Source of the DNA: a virus
Virus record (IMG/VR): IMGVR_UViG_3300044710_000007
Span: 1 to 44,701 of that record
Direction: 5' to 3' (one strand)
DNA length: 44,701 nucleotides
Below, piece after piece: positions 1 through 7,397 of this stretch. Both the position numbers and the translations under genes were made by a program. The first letter of the stretch is position 1; every line of letters begins with the position of its first letter. Below the pieces are notes generated by a model. It had not been told where the DNA came from. It searched no databases and was given only the letters and a program-made list of their open reading frames with translations.

Positions 1-1545
1 GAAAGTTGGGTCAAGGATTTGACGGCAGAAGGTCGCGGTGCCGAAGTAGAGAAGCTGAATAAAGCCTTTCACTCGGTCGAGACGAAACTGTGGCCGGTGG
101 TTGCTGGTGATCCTCTCGCTGTACACGGACGACTGGAACGCTACTCTCGCAGCATAAAACAGTTTCAGGGACTGTCCCACTTGGGCTCGGTAGTGCTGCG
201 CCAGATTGGCGACATGACGACTCGTGCGCAGAAGCTCAACTACTATGGTGCTCGCAATCCGGGGGGTTGGATGGGGCGACAGTACAACGCTGTCATGCAC
301 ATGGCCGGGGCCTTCACGGATAAGCAGGCGCGGCTAGATTGGGCTGCCCGACAGCACATTCTCACCGATAACATACACCGGCCACTTGGATATAGCACTG
401 GGCTTGATCTGCCGGGCTTTGGCAAAGCAGCAAAGACTGAGCGCTGGATGATGAAAGTTGGTGGCAGTCTCGGCTGGCTTAACCGGATGCGAACCAGTTC
501 CGCAGCCGAACTAGCTCACAACCACTACAACCTCCGCAACACTTCGTATGACCAATTAGGCAGTGGATACCGCGACACGTTTAAACAGTATGGTATAGAC
601 TCGGCAGGTTGGGATATTATCCGCAAGACTAGCCCGGCCGAGTTGGGAAACGGCTATAAAGGCTTGGACGCTTCTGAAATACTGGGGCTACCGCGCGCTC
701 AGTTCAGGTCGCTCGCTACGATGGACAACCCAACTGAGTATCACTTGGGCAAGAAGCAGCGCGACCTGTATAACAGTTACGTGAACATTCTGTCCGATAC
801 TGGCAACGTTGCCGTCAATCACGCTAGCCCAGCGATCCGAGCCCTCGCCTATCAGGGCACGCACGCCGGTACTGTAGTCGGTGAAGGGCTGCGGCAGGCA
901 GCTACATTCAAGTTGTGGACGCTCTCCTTCATGCGGAATTTTCTTGGCACAGAACTGCACGGCTATGCTGAGGGCCGCATAAGCACGCCCCGCGCCTTGG
1001 CTCGCGTCCTTACACTGAAGGACGGCGGCAAAGGGATGGTTGGACTAAGCACGCTTTTGGCAGGCGGGGTGTTCTGGGGCCACCTGTCCAACATGCTTGG
1101 CGACCTTGCCAAAGGTGAGACGCCTCAGAACCCGTTCGAGCCACAGCAGGCAAGTAGCGCGCTTTCTCGTGCGCTCTATACATCTTCCAGCGCAGGGCTC
1201 TACGGAGATTTCTTGTTAGGTGAAGGGCGCTCTACCGCCGACAAAGCGTGGGATATGTTTGCGGGGCCAGCTCTCGGCAGCGCCGGGCACGCGATGGACG
1301 CTGCGTTCATGGCCTATCACGGGCTCAGCAAAGACAACACTGACGAAGAAGAGATGAAGGCGCTTGATAAGCTGCTGCGAGCTGGAGAAGAGCAGTTGCC
1401 TTTCCGCAACTTCGTGTACACACGGGGTGCTCTCGACTACCTTATGTTCGATCCACTGTCGGAAGCACTCAACCCCGGCTGGAAGCAGCGCAAAGCAAAC
1501 CGCTTGGCACAGTCTGGCCAACAACTGTTGTTGGGCAACCAATGA
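1..1545 (+). CDS. Large internal virion protein, C-terminal part
   Basis: This is the last 514 codons of a gene whose start lies at 43558. The frame entering at base 1 is the frame leaving at the window end, because 1-127 equals 44575-44701. The reconstructed protein is 853 aa. The sequence is helical and Ala/Gly/Leu-rich, with a hydrophobic Gly-rich stretch around residues 345-365 of the 508-codon part (VGLSTLLAGGVFWGHLSNML). It has no signal peptide and no catalytic motif that I recognise. Its place after tail-tube B and three other virion genes is that of T7 gp14-gp16 ejection proteins, which enter the host envelope with the DNA. The role is inferred from position. The stop overlaps the next start (ATGA at 1542). 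Confidence 0.7.
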   Translation, partial: ESWVKDLTAEGRGAEVEKLNKAFHSVETKLWPVVAGDPLAVHGRLERYSRSIKQFQGLSHLGSVVLRQIGDMTTRAQKLNYYGARNPGGWMGRQYNAVMHMAGAFTDKQARLDWAARQHILTDNIHRPLGYSTGLDLPGFGKAAKTERWMMKVGGSLGWLNRMRTSSAAELAHNHYNLRNTSYDQLGSGYRDTFKQYGIDSAGWDIIRKTSPAELGNGYKGLDASEILGLPRAQFRSLATMDNPTEYHLGKKQRDLYNSYVNILSDTGNVAVNHASPAIRALAYQGTHAGTVVGEGLRQAATFKLWTLSFMRNFLGTELHGYAEGRISTPRALARVLTLKDGGKGMVGLSTLLAGGVFWGHLSNMLGDLAKGETPQNPFEPQQASSALSRALYTSSSAGLYGDFLLGEGRSTADKAWDMFAGPALGSAGHAMDAAFMAYHGLSKDNTDEEEMKALDKLLRAGEEQLPFRNFVYTRGALDYLMFDPLSEALNPGWKQRKANRLAQSGQQLLLGNQ

Positions 1546-2159
1546 ACTTCAAGCTCGTCGGCAGAGTAGTGCGCGGCATCCGCGACCGCATCCCTGGCGG
1601 CTATCTGATCGGTCGCCTGAGCAGTGGCACAGGTGCGCCAGAGATCATATCGCTCGGAGAGATCGTGCAGGCCATCCAGGCCAATGCACAGGAGGGTGGC
1701 GGCTCAGGCATCGTCTCTGAAGTGGACACTGGGCTCGGCCTTACAGGTGGCCCCATTACCACGAAGGGTACAGTTGCCGGCGTCCCAACGTCGAGCACAG
1801 CCTTTGGCGTTTGCAAAGTGGATGGAACCACCATCACGGCAGTAGACGGAGTGATCTCAGCCTTGGGCGGTGCAACAGGTGCAAACCCAACCGCTACCGC
1901 TGGCCCATCGGCCATTGATGGTTCTGCCACCACGTTCATGCGAAGCGATGCGGCGCCAGCGGTGCAGATCGCGAGCACCAGCCAGCTCGGGCTAGCGCAA
2001 GCAGACGGCACTACGATCCACGTCACTGATGGAGTCTTCAGTGTTTATAGTCCCAACCCGTCTCTGCAAGGATGGATACCCCTTTCCCTCGGCGTCGAGC
2101 CCGCTCAAATCGTGACGGATGGCGCTGGTGATTTCGTCTTAACAGCCCCAGGAGTTTAA
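1542..2159 (+). CDS. Tail fibre/structural protein with fibre-type repeats
   Basis: A 205-aa protein that starts inside the stop of the preceding virion gene (ATGA), so the two are probably translationally coupled. It contains two copies of a short module, roughly G-x4-DGTTI-x3-DGV-x-S (about residues 88-106 and 150-168). Between them is a segment with SATTFMRSD, a motif frequent in phage tail-fibre and appendage proteins. The next gene carries the same two elements at about 70% identity by eye, so the pair looks like a duplicated fibre module. It probably forms part of the distal tail or a fibre anchor. No enzymatic motif is visible. Confidence 0.65.
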   Translation: MNFKLVGRVVRGIRDRIPGGYLIGRLSSGTGAPEIISLGEIVQAIQANAQEGGGSGIVSEVDTGLGLTGGPITTKGTVAGVPTSSTAFGVCKVDGTTITAVDGVISALGGATGANPTATAGPSAIDGSATTFMRSDAAPAVQIASTSQLGLAQADGTTIHVTDGVFSVYSPNPSLQGWIPLSLGVEPAQIVTDGAGDFVLTAPGV

Positions 2160-2162
2160 TCC

Positions 2163-3113
2163 ATGGCCGACACAACCATCAATCGCTTCGTAGGTTATGG
2201 CACTACGACACAAATGAATGCCTTCACGCCGTCGCCACCGAGCCCGGCTAGCGGGCCGTCGCAGGGCTATCTCTGGGCCAACCATACGACCGGCACAGTC
2301 TGGTACTACGACTTCACCTCGAATGAGTGGGTAAACAGCGGCAGCTCGGGTGCAACCGGCGCCAATCCTACGGCCACGGCAGGACCGAATGCTGTGGATG
2401 GTTCTGCAACCACATTTCTGCGGAGCGATGGTGCCCCGGCTGTACAGATTGGCTCTGCTTCTCAACTGGGATTGCTTCAGGTTGATGGCACTACTATTAC
2501 CGCGGACGATGGTGTGATCTCGGCTGTGGGTGGAGGAGGCGGCGCATCCTATTCGGCACCCAACACTTCGTCGCTGACGTGGATGAACCAACCTTCCGGC
2601 TCAACCATTTCCAATATAACAGGCGCGCTCCAGTTCTATTCCCCATCGCAGGGAAACGCTCGTGATATGGCAGTAGCTGCGTTCGCTTCCTATCCTGCTA
2701 CACCATTTACTAAATGGGTAAGGCTTTCAGGGTCGCCACTTATTGCTGTTTCTGACTACTGGGAAGCCGGACTTGTTGTCATGGACAGTAGTGGCAAGAT
2801 TGTTCACTTTAATGTGTCCACGCAATCAGGTGCTCTTGGCTATGAAATGGCATATTATACAAATTACACCACCTATTCGTCAGTAGTAGTGGCAAGTGTA
2901 TCAGGTTATATACCGCTAATCGGTGTAAATGATGACGGCACCAATCTCAACTTCGTTGCAAGCTATGATGGTGTTTCTTTATTCACCTTGGCTTCCGCCT
3001 CGCGTACTGCGTTCTTGAGCAGCCCATCCATAATCGGTTTGGGAGTGGACGCCTACAGTCAGAACACGACAATCAACTATGCCCACTATGGCGCCCTGCC
3101 TGGACCGATCTAA
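2163..3113 (+). CDS. Tail fibre / putative receptor-binding protein
   Basis: A 316-aa protein starting three bases after the previous stop. Residues 60-125 repeat the fibre module of the upstream gene (GATGANPTATAGP, then SATTFLRSD, then VDGTTITADDGVIS). After a glycine-rich hinge (GGGGGA, about residue 125) comes a unique C-terminal domain of ~185 aa, rich in Ser, Thr, Tyr and beta-prone residues, resembling a jelly-roll or lectin-like receptor-binding head. The DNA for that domain (about 2580-3113) is visibly more AT-rich than its surroundings, as expected for an exchangeable adsorption domain. The fibre call rests on the modules; the receptor-binding role is inferred. Confidence 0.65.
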   Translation: MADTTINRFVGYGTTTQMNAFTPSPPSPASGPSQGYLWANHTTGTVWYYDFTSNEWVNSGSSGATGANPTATAGPNAVDGSATTFLRSDGAPAVQIGSASQLGLLQVDGTTITADDGVISAVGGGGGASYSAPNTSSLTWMNQPSGSTISNITGALQFYSPSQGNARDMAVAAFASYPATPFTKWVRLSGSPLIAVSDYWEAGLVVMDSSGKIVHFNVSTQSGALGYEMAYYTNYTTYSSVVVASVSGYIPLIGVNDDGTNLNFVASYDGVSLFTLASASRTAFLSSPSIIGLGVDAYSQNTTINYAHYGALPGPI

Positions 3114-3155
3114 GTCTTGACAAACCGCCGCGGAAGCGTTATGTAGGAGTTCACC

Positions 3156-3602
3156 ATGGCCATACACAATTCAGTCGTCTCCAGCCCACCCGCGCAGGTT
3201 GTCGCAGCGGGAGTTGCAGCACTCACGTTGCCTGCTATTCCGTTCTGGTTGGCAGTCATCTTCGGTGCAGTGCCGACCCTTTACTACACGCTTCTGACGA
3301 TTGACTATATCCGCAACTGGAAACCACCGACAGTGCAGCAGCAAACCGTAGGGGCAATCCTCGCCAAGATCACTGACCTTGTGGGCTATGATCGGCCATA
3401 TCTTGTGGCTGCCGCGATCTTCGTGGTTTCTGTGCTGAGTTCCTATGGCATCCATATCCCGGTCTGGGTATACGGCGTCCTCGGGGCGGGCGGCATGATC
3501 TCGATGCACCGCATCACGAGCGCGGCTGTGGTGCTTGACAAACCAGTAATCGCGCCTATTGTAGTACCAACCCCACCCCCAACTGGAGGAACACACGCAT
3601 GA
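3156..3602 (+). CDS. Holin-like multi-pass membrane protein
   Basis: A 148-aa protein with a good ribosome site (GTAGGAG ahead of the ATG). Three hydrophobic segments are visible: residues ~15-35, ~38-52 and ~85-120. The C-terminus ends in a proline-rich tail (VVPTPPPTGG). There is no signal peptide. It lies between the receptor-binding protein and the lipase/muramidase genes, where a holin or pinholin is expected. Its stop overlaps the start of the exported protein that follows (ATGA at 3599). Holin function is inferred from topology and position only. Confidence 0.55.
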   Translation: MAIHNSVVSSPPAQVVAAGVAALTLPAIPFWLAVIFGAVPTLYYTLLTIDYIRNWKPPTVQQQTVGAILAKITDLVGYDRPYLVAAAIFVVSVLSSYGIHIPVWVYGVLGAGGMISMHRITSAAVVLDKPVIAPIVVPTPPPTGGTHA

Positions 3603-4012
3603 AGAACCTTTTCCTTATTCCCGCGCTGCTTGCCGCAGTGCTTTTTGCTGTCCCGGCTTCTGCCGGCGAAGTGACGCTAAATCTCTCACAGCTCGAACAG
3701 ACGACCGTTGCCGACCTTCAGGCCGCGGAGACGGACGCCACAAACCACAACGACACGATTGCGGCCAACTGCTACGCCGGCCTTATTGCCTACGTGGACG
3801 CGAATGGCACTCAGCTTTCGGTCACGGCACCAGTCGGCGTTGCATCCGCTTTCCAGGATGCTCGCGATGGCGTGAAACTCGCGGAGACGACTGCGGAGAC
3901 TGGCATTCCCCCGGCTATCGAAACTGCCTGTGGCCCACTCGCGCTCGACGTACAGAGCGATCTTGGCAAGGCTGGAGCCGCCGGCTTCACGATCTTCGGG
4001 CTTCACCTGTAA
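3599..4012 (+). CDS. Exported small protein of the lysis region
   Basis: A 137-aa protein with a clear Sec signal peptide: basic start MKN, hydrophobic core LIPALLAAVLFAV, and a likely cleavage site after PASA-G. The mature part is about 115 aa, Ala/Thr-rich, probably helical, with two cysteines that could form a disulfide in the periplasm. It is coupled to the holin-like gene by ATGA. A periplasmic lysis accessory role fits the position. It lacks a lipobox and does not look like a typical o-spanin or i-spanin. I do not recognise the family. Confidence 0.6.
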   Translation: MKNLFLIPALLAAVLFAVPASAGEVTLNLSQLEQTTVADLQAAETDATNHNDTIAANCYAGLIAYVDANGTQLSVTAPVGVASAFQDARDGVKLAETTAETGIPPAIETACGPLALDVQSDLGKAGAAGFTIFGLHL

Positions 4013-4026
4013 GCGTCACCGTCCCA

Positions 4027-4058
4027 TAAGTAAAGAAAAATGAGATTTCCTTTACTTA
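4027..4058. repeat. AT-rich perfect 9-bp inverted repeat
   Basis: TAAGTAAAG at 4027-4035 is repeated inverted as CTTTACTTA at 4050-4058, with a 14-base loop. It lies directly after the exported-protein gene and upstream of a rho-independent terminator. It could be an operator, an RNA processing hairpin or part of the transcript end. No function is assigned. Confidence 0.5.
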
Positions 4059-4108
4059 CGGTCTAGCTAAGGAAAGGTCCGCTTACTACCGAGCTGGTGA
4101 TCGGACTG

Positions 4109-4143
4109 AAGGCCCGGTGGTGATCCTGCCGGGCCTTTCTTTT
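4109..4143 (+). terminator. Rho-independent terminator
   Basis: A perfect 9-bp stem, AAGGCCCGG (4109-4117) with CCGGGCCTT (4129-4137), has an 11-base loop and is followed by a T-rich tract (TTTCTTTT, to 4143). It lies between the exported protein and the lipase and reads rightward. It separates the main late transcript from the last two lysis genes, so those either depend on read-through or have their own promoter. Confidence 0.8.
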
Positions 4144-4153
4144 GGAGACTGAC

Positions 4154-4777
4154 ATGGACCACCCTACCGACTTCGAGCTTGCCCAGCTCGCTCAAGCGAT
4201 CTACAGCCAGCAGCCAGCCGGCTTCTGGGTGACACTGCTGCCCCATGACGGCGGCTACGTGGGCCTCTACCGCTGGCATGACAAGGTGGACGTGCCAGTT
4301 TGGCGCGGCTCGATCACGTTAACCGATTGGCTGGACGACTTTGCGGCCGCACCCGAATTCGATGGGCGGCTGGGATGGGTCCACAGCGGCTTTATGGGAG
4401 GCGTGGAGAGCATCTACGAAGAGCTGGGCAAGCACATAGCCCGACCCATAATGGTCACTGGGCACTCGCTGGGGGCCGCGCACGCCATGCTCCACACCGG
4501 CCTCCTCCGTTACGCCAAGGAAGACTTGATCGGTGCCGTGGTTTTTGGCTGCCCGCGGCCAGCGGAGCAGGGCTTAGCCGACCTCTTGGCCGATGTTCCG
4601 ACCCGCTCCTACCGCAACGGGGAAGACCCGGTGCCGACCGTCCCGACCGACCCTCCCTATGTCCACCCGAAGCCACTGATCCAGGTGAATGCAGGCGCTC
4701 ATATTAACGATCATGGACCGCTCACGTACCACCACATTGATCTCTACGTCTCAGCCATGAAAGGACTCGCTCAATGA
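4154..4777 (+). CDS. Class-3 lipase-like alpha/beta hydrolase
   Basis: A 207-aa protein. The ATG at 4154 was chosen because GGAG at 4144-4147 is correctly spaced; a TTG 12 bases upstream lies inside the terminator tail. The nucleophile elbow GHSLG (in MVTGHSLGAAHAMLHT, about residue 100) is preceded by a hydrophobic strand. A candidate acid is in NGEDPVPTVPTD, and a late His (YHHIDLY) could complete the Ser-Asp-His triad. This matches the fungal lipase/lipase-3 fold. There is no signal peptide, so it needs the holin or a similar route to reach the envelope. It is coupled by ATGA to a muramidase-like gene, which suggests attack on envelope lipid esters during lysis. The substrate is unknown. 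Confidence 0.8.
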   Translation: MDHPTDFELAQLAQAIYSQQPAGFWVTLLPHDGGYVGLYRWHDKVDVPVWRGSITLTDWLDDFAAAPEFDGRLGWVHSGFMGGVESIYEELGKHIARPIMVTGHSLGAAHAMLHTGLLRYAKEDLIGAVVFGCPRPAEQGLADLLADVPTRSYRNGEDPVPTVPTDPPYVHPKPLIQVNAGAHINDHGPLTYHHIDLYVSAMKGLAQ

Positions 4778-5226
4778 TCCGCAATGTCAGGAACTCAAAT
4801 CCAGGAAACATTGAGGTCGGCGCCCACTGGAACGGGCTGCTCGACCGGATGCACATGAACCCGCTTCAAGAGGCCGAGCACCGCTTCTGTGTCTTCCGGT
4901 CGCCCTGCTGGGGCTTCAGAGCGTTGGCCATTGTGCTGCGCTCCTATGGCGAAGACGGGCTTGAAACGCTGACCCAGTACATAGAGCGCTGGGCGCCGGC
5001 AAATGAGAACGATCCGAAAGCATATCGTTGGGACGTGGAGCAGAAGACGGGCTGGGACGCAAACCACACCGTTAATCACGATGATCCGGTCGAGATCGGG
5101 ATGCTGGCAAAAGCAATAGCCTCCCACGAAACCGCGGGAGGCTTGCCTTACGATAAGAGCTTCGATCCGTACTGGAGCGAAGATGATCTGGATGCGGGAG
5201 TCAGAGCCGCGTTTGCGCCACACTGA
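4774..5226 (+). CDS. Muramidase-like endolysin (NPGNI domain)
   Basis: A 150-aa protein overlapping the lipase stop (ATGA). The N-terminus RNVRNSNPGNIEVG followed by W-x-G is the signature of a phage family found in structural and lytic peptidoglycan-degrading proteins. F-x-SPCWGFRAL and a helix leading to ERWAPANENDP (around residues 65-80) follow the usual pattern of this fold. It is the best candidate for the free endolysin. A related domain occurs in the virion protein at 42233-43558. The 3' end overlaps the convergent - strand gene by 26 bp. Catalysis is inferred from the family. Confidence 0.65.
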   Translation: MIRNVRNSNPGNIEVGAHWNGLLDRMHMNPLQEAEHRFCVFRSPCWGFRALAIVLRSYGEDGLETLTQYIERWAPANENDPKAYRWDVEQKTGWDANHTVNHDDPVEIGMLAKAIASHETAGGLPYDKSFDPYWSEDDLDAGVRAAFAPH

Positions 5227-5389
5227 AATACTGAGTATGCAAGAAGCGCGGTGATCGGCCTTCAGTGGTTTCTATCACCACGACATTTCCACCATGGCGG
5301 AAGCCCGTGATGCGGCCCTCGACGTTGGGAAACTCTTTATCCGCCCACATGGTATAAATCTTCACTTTGTCCCCGACCTTAGCGGCCAT
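5201..5389 (-). CDS. Small SH3-like beta-barrel protein
   Basis: A 62-aa protein, last of the leftward arm. The start at 5389 (MAAKVGDKVKIY) overlaps the upstream gene's end by 11 bp and is preferred to a longer upstream start. The alternating pattern VGDKVKIY, GRITGF, GGNVVVIETTEG suggests a small beta-barrel of the SH3 or KOW kind. No family is recognised. Its 3' end overlaps the + strand muramidase-like gene tail to tail by 26 bp, so the two transcripts run into each other here with no intervening terminator. Confidence 0.6.
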   Translation of the reverse strand: MAAKVGDKVKIYTMWADKEFPNVEGRITGFRHGGNVVVIETTEGRSPRFLHTQYFSVAQTRL

Positions 5390-5912
5390 GGCTGGTGCTC
5401 GTGCTGACGTTGCGCTCGGCTTCGAGTTCACGTTGGAGCAGCGCGAGCGCCCGCCACGCTACCTTCGCACTGTGACGAACACCGTCCGAGTCGTAGCTGC
5501 CGCGCTTCGACAGGTGGCGTAAGAGCGCGTCCGCTTCGTCGGCCGACTTCTCCTTCGCCCAGTGCAGCGGCTCCCCAGGATTGTGCTGCTCATTGCCCAC
5601 ATAGCTGCAATGCGCGACTTCGAGCAGCGCGTCAGGGAAATAGTCCAGAACGCCAGTAACCAGTGGGCGCTCCTTGCGCCACTTGGCGGTCTTATGATCG
5701 AATGGGCGCTCGCGCTGATCCTCAAAGCGATGCACAGAACCGGGAGGATAGCCGACGAATTTGGCTACGCCAGCGAGCGGTGGACACAGCCCTGTCCCGC
5801 AGTCATCGCGCGCCGGATGGTACTGATTTAGTACCTCTTCCCGCTCTTCGAGATAGTCGTGGATCGCGTGGTAGTCTTCACGCTGTTCCGGTGTCATGTT
5901 TCGAGGGTCCAT
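5379..5912 (-). CDS. dATP/dGTP diphosphohydrolase-like protein (DUF5664-type)
   Basis: A 177-aa protein. The ATG at 5912 has GGAGAAG just upstream; earlier TTG/ATG codons at 5927/5924 lie deep in the upstream gene. The core (KWRKERP, then LDYFPDALLEVAHCSYVGNEQH, then a helix EADALLRHLSKRG, then AKVAWRALALLQ) resembles the all-alpha MazG-like family that Pfam names dATP/dGTP diphosphohydrolase N-terminal. Such enzymes hydrolyse (d)NTPs to monophosphates and tune phage nucleotide pools. The usual Glu/Asp metal ligands are plausible in EVAH, EADA and the DSDG region. An N-terminal CGTGLCPP segment carries two cysteines. No PurZ-like gene is present, so it gives no sign of a base-Z system. Confidence 0.5.
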   Translation of the reverse strand: MDPRNMTPEQREDYHAIHDYLEEREEVLNQYHPARDDCGTGLCPPLAGVAKFVGYPPGSVHRFEDQRERPFDHKTAKWRKERPLVTGVLDYFPDALLEVAHCSYVGNEQHNPGEPLHWAKEKSADEADALLRHLSKRGSYDSDGVRHSAKVAWRALALLQRELEAERNVSTSTSHGR

Positions 5913-6444
5913 CTGCTTCTCCATCAAAGAATTGAACAGTAGTTGCTACGCCGTCTTCCACGCGCGAAACTTCACTTGCATCCACCCAGCCTTGCGGTGT
6001 CCAGAAGCCCCAGCGTCGGTACCGCGGCCCCATCGTGAACAGGGACATAGTGTACGGGATGCCGTCCGGCAAGATCAGCCGGTGTGCCCACTCTGCCTGC
6101 CGCGGAATAAAGTCACCGGGCCGACGCTGAAGCTCGACCGTAACGGCGTCGGCCCATGGGGCGCGGTTGAGCAGTTCACAGTAGCCACCTGCCAATATCA
6201 CGCTCGCATTGTCCCACGGATGGTCATGCAATGGCCGCTCAGGATCGCTGGCTACCTGGATATGGAAATAGGTGCCGCCGCGTTCGTGGCGCACCGGGTT
6301 AGGCGTCAGTTCCCAACGATACAAATACGGCTTCTGCTCGTGGCCGGGCGAGATAACGAGATCGGGCTTGCGTCGGCCTCCGATATAATCGGTAGCAGCA
6401 GCCCAATCTTCCGCAGTAAGAATGCCCCAATCAAACTTTGCCAC
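5878..6444 (-). CDS. Cupin-fold protein
   Basis: A 188-aa protein starting with GTG at 6444, behind a strong AAGGAGAA; the open frame extends 17 codons further without a ribosome site. The metal-binding cupin pattern is visible: LHDHPWDN (His-x-His) with GGYCELL after it, then RRPGDFIPRQAEWAHRL, then a strand ending GFWTPQGW. This family is often seen in phage genomes. The enzymatic role is unknown; candidates are a dioxygenase-like or sugar/nucleotide isomerase-like activity, or just metal or ligand binding. It overlaps both neighbours and is part of the same leftward operon. Confidence 0.65.
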   Translation of the reverse strand: MAKFDWGILTAEDWAAATDYIGGRRKPDLVISPGHEQKPYLYRWELTPNPVRHERGGTYFHIQVASDPERPLHDHPWDNASVILAGGYCELLNRAPWADAVTVELQRRPGDFIPRQAEWAHRLILPDGIPYTMSLFTMGPRYRRWGFWTPQGWVDASEVSRVEDGVATTVQFFDGEADGPSKHDTGTA

Positions 6445-6823
6445 AGTTCTTCTCCTTATGGAAAAATGCGAGCATCTGGCGAGTGAAGTCTTCATGTTGC
6501 ATAGTTAAAATATGCGGCAACTCTTCGGAAGAAAATCTTCCTAATTGTAGGTAAGACCGGAAAGAAATTCTCTCCTTTCCGTAGCCCCACACGTCTTTAC
6601 GCCAGCCGCCAAATTCGTCATATTCCAAATCCATGCCAGCAGCTGGCATAAGTTCTAGCCGCGGGGGCAAAGAAAGTGGCATCTCCAAGGGCTTCGGCTT
6701 TGCCGAAAGCACAAAAGGATTGTCCACCATAAACCCCGCCCGAGCTGTAAGTTCTGCAATCTTGTATTTAAGGTGTCGGTTCTCTTCTTCGAGTTCCAGT
6801 TCTCGATAGCTGCGCAGTATCAT
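6431..6823 (-). CDS. Hypothetical protein with N-terminal coiled coil
   Basis: A 130-aa protein. The start at 6823 has GGAGG upstream and overlaps the previous stop (ATGA). Residues ~5-25 (YRELELEEENRHLKYKIAEL) look like a short coiled coil or leucine zipper. The middle is proline-rich (KPKPLEMPLSLPP). The C-terminal 40 residues are probably helical (FSSEELPHILTMQHEDFTRQ). The coiled coil suggests oligomerisation. I do not recognise the family and no function is proposed. Confidence 0.6.
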   Translation of the reverse strand: MILRSYRELELEEENRHLKYKIAELTARAGFMVDNPFVLSAKPKPLEMPLSLPPRLELMPAAGMDLEYDEFGGWRKDVWGYGKERISFRSYLQLGRFSSEELPHILTMQHEDFTRQMLAFFHKEKNCGKV

Positions 6824-7233
6824 TGTTTTCCTCCAAGCCGAATGAGCTTCAGCGCTTCTTGATACGAAACCATATTGCCATAGAGCGGACTCGACAGGCG
6901 CCGTGCCATGTAGACCAGTTTTTTCGCCCGCTTCTCCCGGTCGCGAATGTACTTCGTCTTCAGGTACTCGATCTGGTGCGCCTGGAGTTCCATAGTGAAA
7001 CGGAACTCTTGGCTGGCTAGGTATGCGTCCCACCAGCTTTGGGCGCCGCCAGTGTTGTACTGCTGGACTGAGTGAGCCGCCTCGTGTGCTTCAATCTCGA
7101 CTGGCACCGGCACCTTGTCGGGGTTATAGATACGATCTTCCCAGCAATAAAGAATACCCTTCTGTTCGCGGATGATTGGGAAAACGGCTGCGATCTGCTC
7201 AAAGTTTGGTGGCTTCTCAGGAATGATTATCAT
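6820..7233 (-). CDS. Small zincin-like protein with HEAAH motif
   Basis: A 137-aa protein with ATGA overlaps at both ends. It carries HEAAH in EAHEAAHSVQQYN (about residues 50-54), an exact HExxH zinc-metallopeptidase motif, followed by a helix with QEFRFTMELQAHQIEYL, where a downstream Glu could be the third ligand as in gluzincins. The C-terminal half is basic (REKRAKKLVYMARRL). It lacks an export signal, so it would act in the cytoplasm. Possible roles include host protein cleavage or a non-catalytic fold. It is distinct from the ImmA/IrrE-like protein at 16090-16515. Confidence 0.6.
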   Translation of the reverse strand: MIIIPEKPPNFEQIAAVFPIIREQKGILYCWEDRIYNPDKVPVPVEIEAHEAAHSVQQYNTGGAQSWWDAYLASQEFRFTMELQAHQIEYLKTKYIRDREKRAKKLVYMARRLSSPLYGNMVSYQEALKLIRLGGKQ

Positions 7234-7397
7234 CGAGAGAGAAGTCCAAACGCTGCTTGCTCATAAACGAAATGCCGCCAGCCGCCCCACACTGCTTCTT
7301 GAGCATAGTAGCGGATATTTTGCAGCGCTGTCTTCATGCGTTCATTATCGCGCACAAGTTTCTCATAGTCAGTCAAACAAAGTTCGATCTTGCTCAT
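7230..7397 (-). CDS. Small hypothetical protein
   Basis: A 55-aa protein (MSKIELCLTDYEKLVRDN at the start) with ATGA overlaps on both sides, which strongly supports it as a real gene. The N-terminal half is predicted helical; the C-terminal half is aromatic-rich (WGGWRHFVYEQAAFGLL). No family is recognised. Confidence 0.55.
   Translation of the reverse strand: MSKIELCLTDYEKLVRDNERMKTALQNIRYYAQEAVWGGWRHFVYEQAAFGLLSR

Noticed and set aside
3117-3146. TTGACA with 17 bp to TATGTA upstream of the holin-like gene
   Set aside because: The start site would fall after the ribosome site of the gene, and the -10 is weak, so it is not reported as a promoter.
5379-5912. Part of a 2-aminoadenine (base Z) system
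   Set aside because: A nucleotide-hydrolase-like gene is present but no PurZ/adenylosuccinate-synthetase-like protein or DatZ-type HD enzyme is seen.
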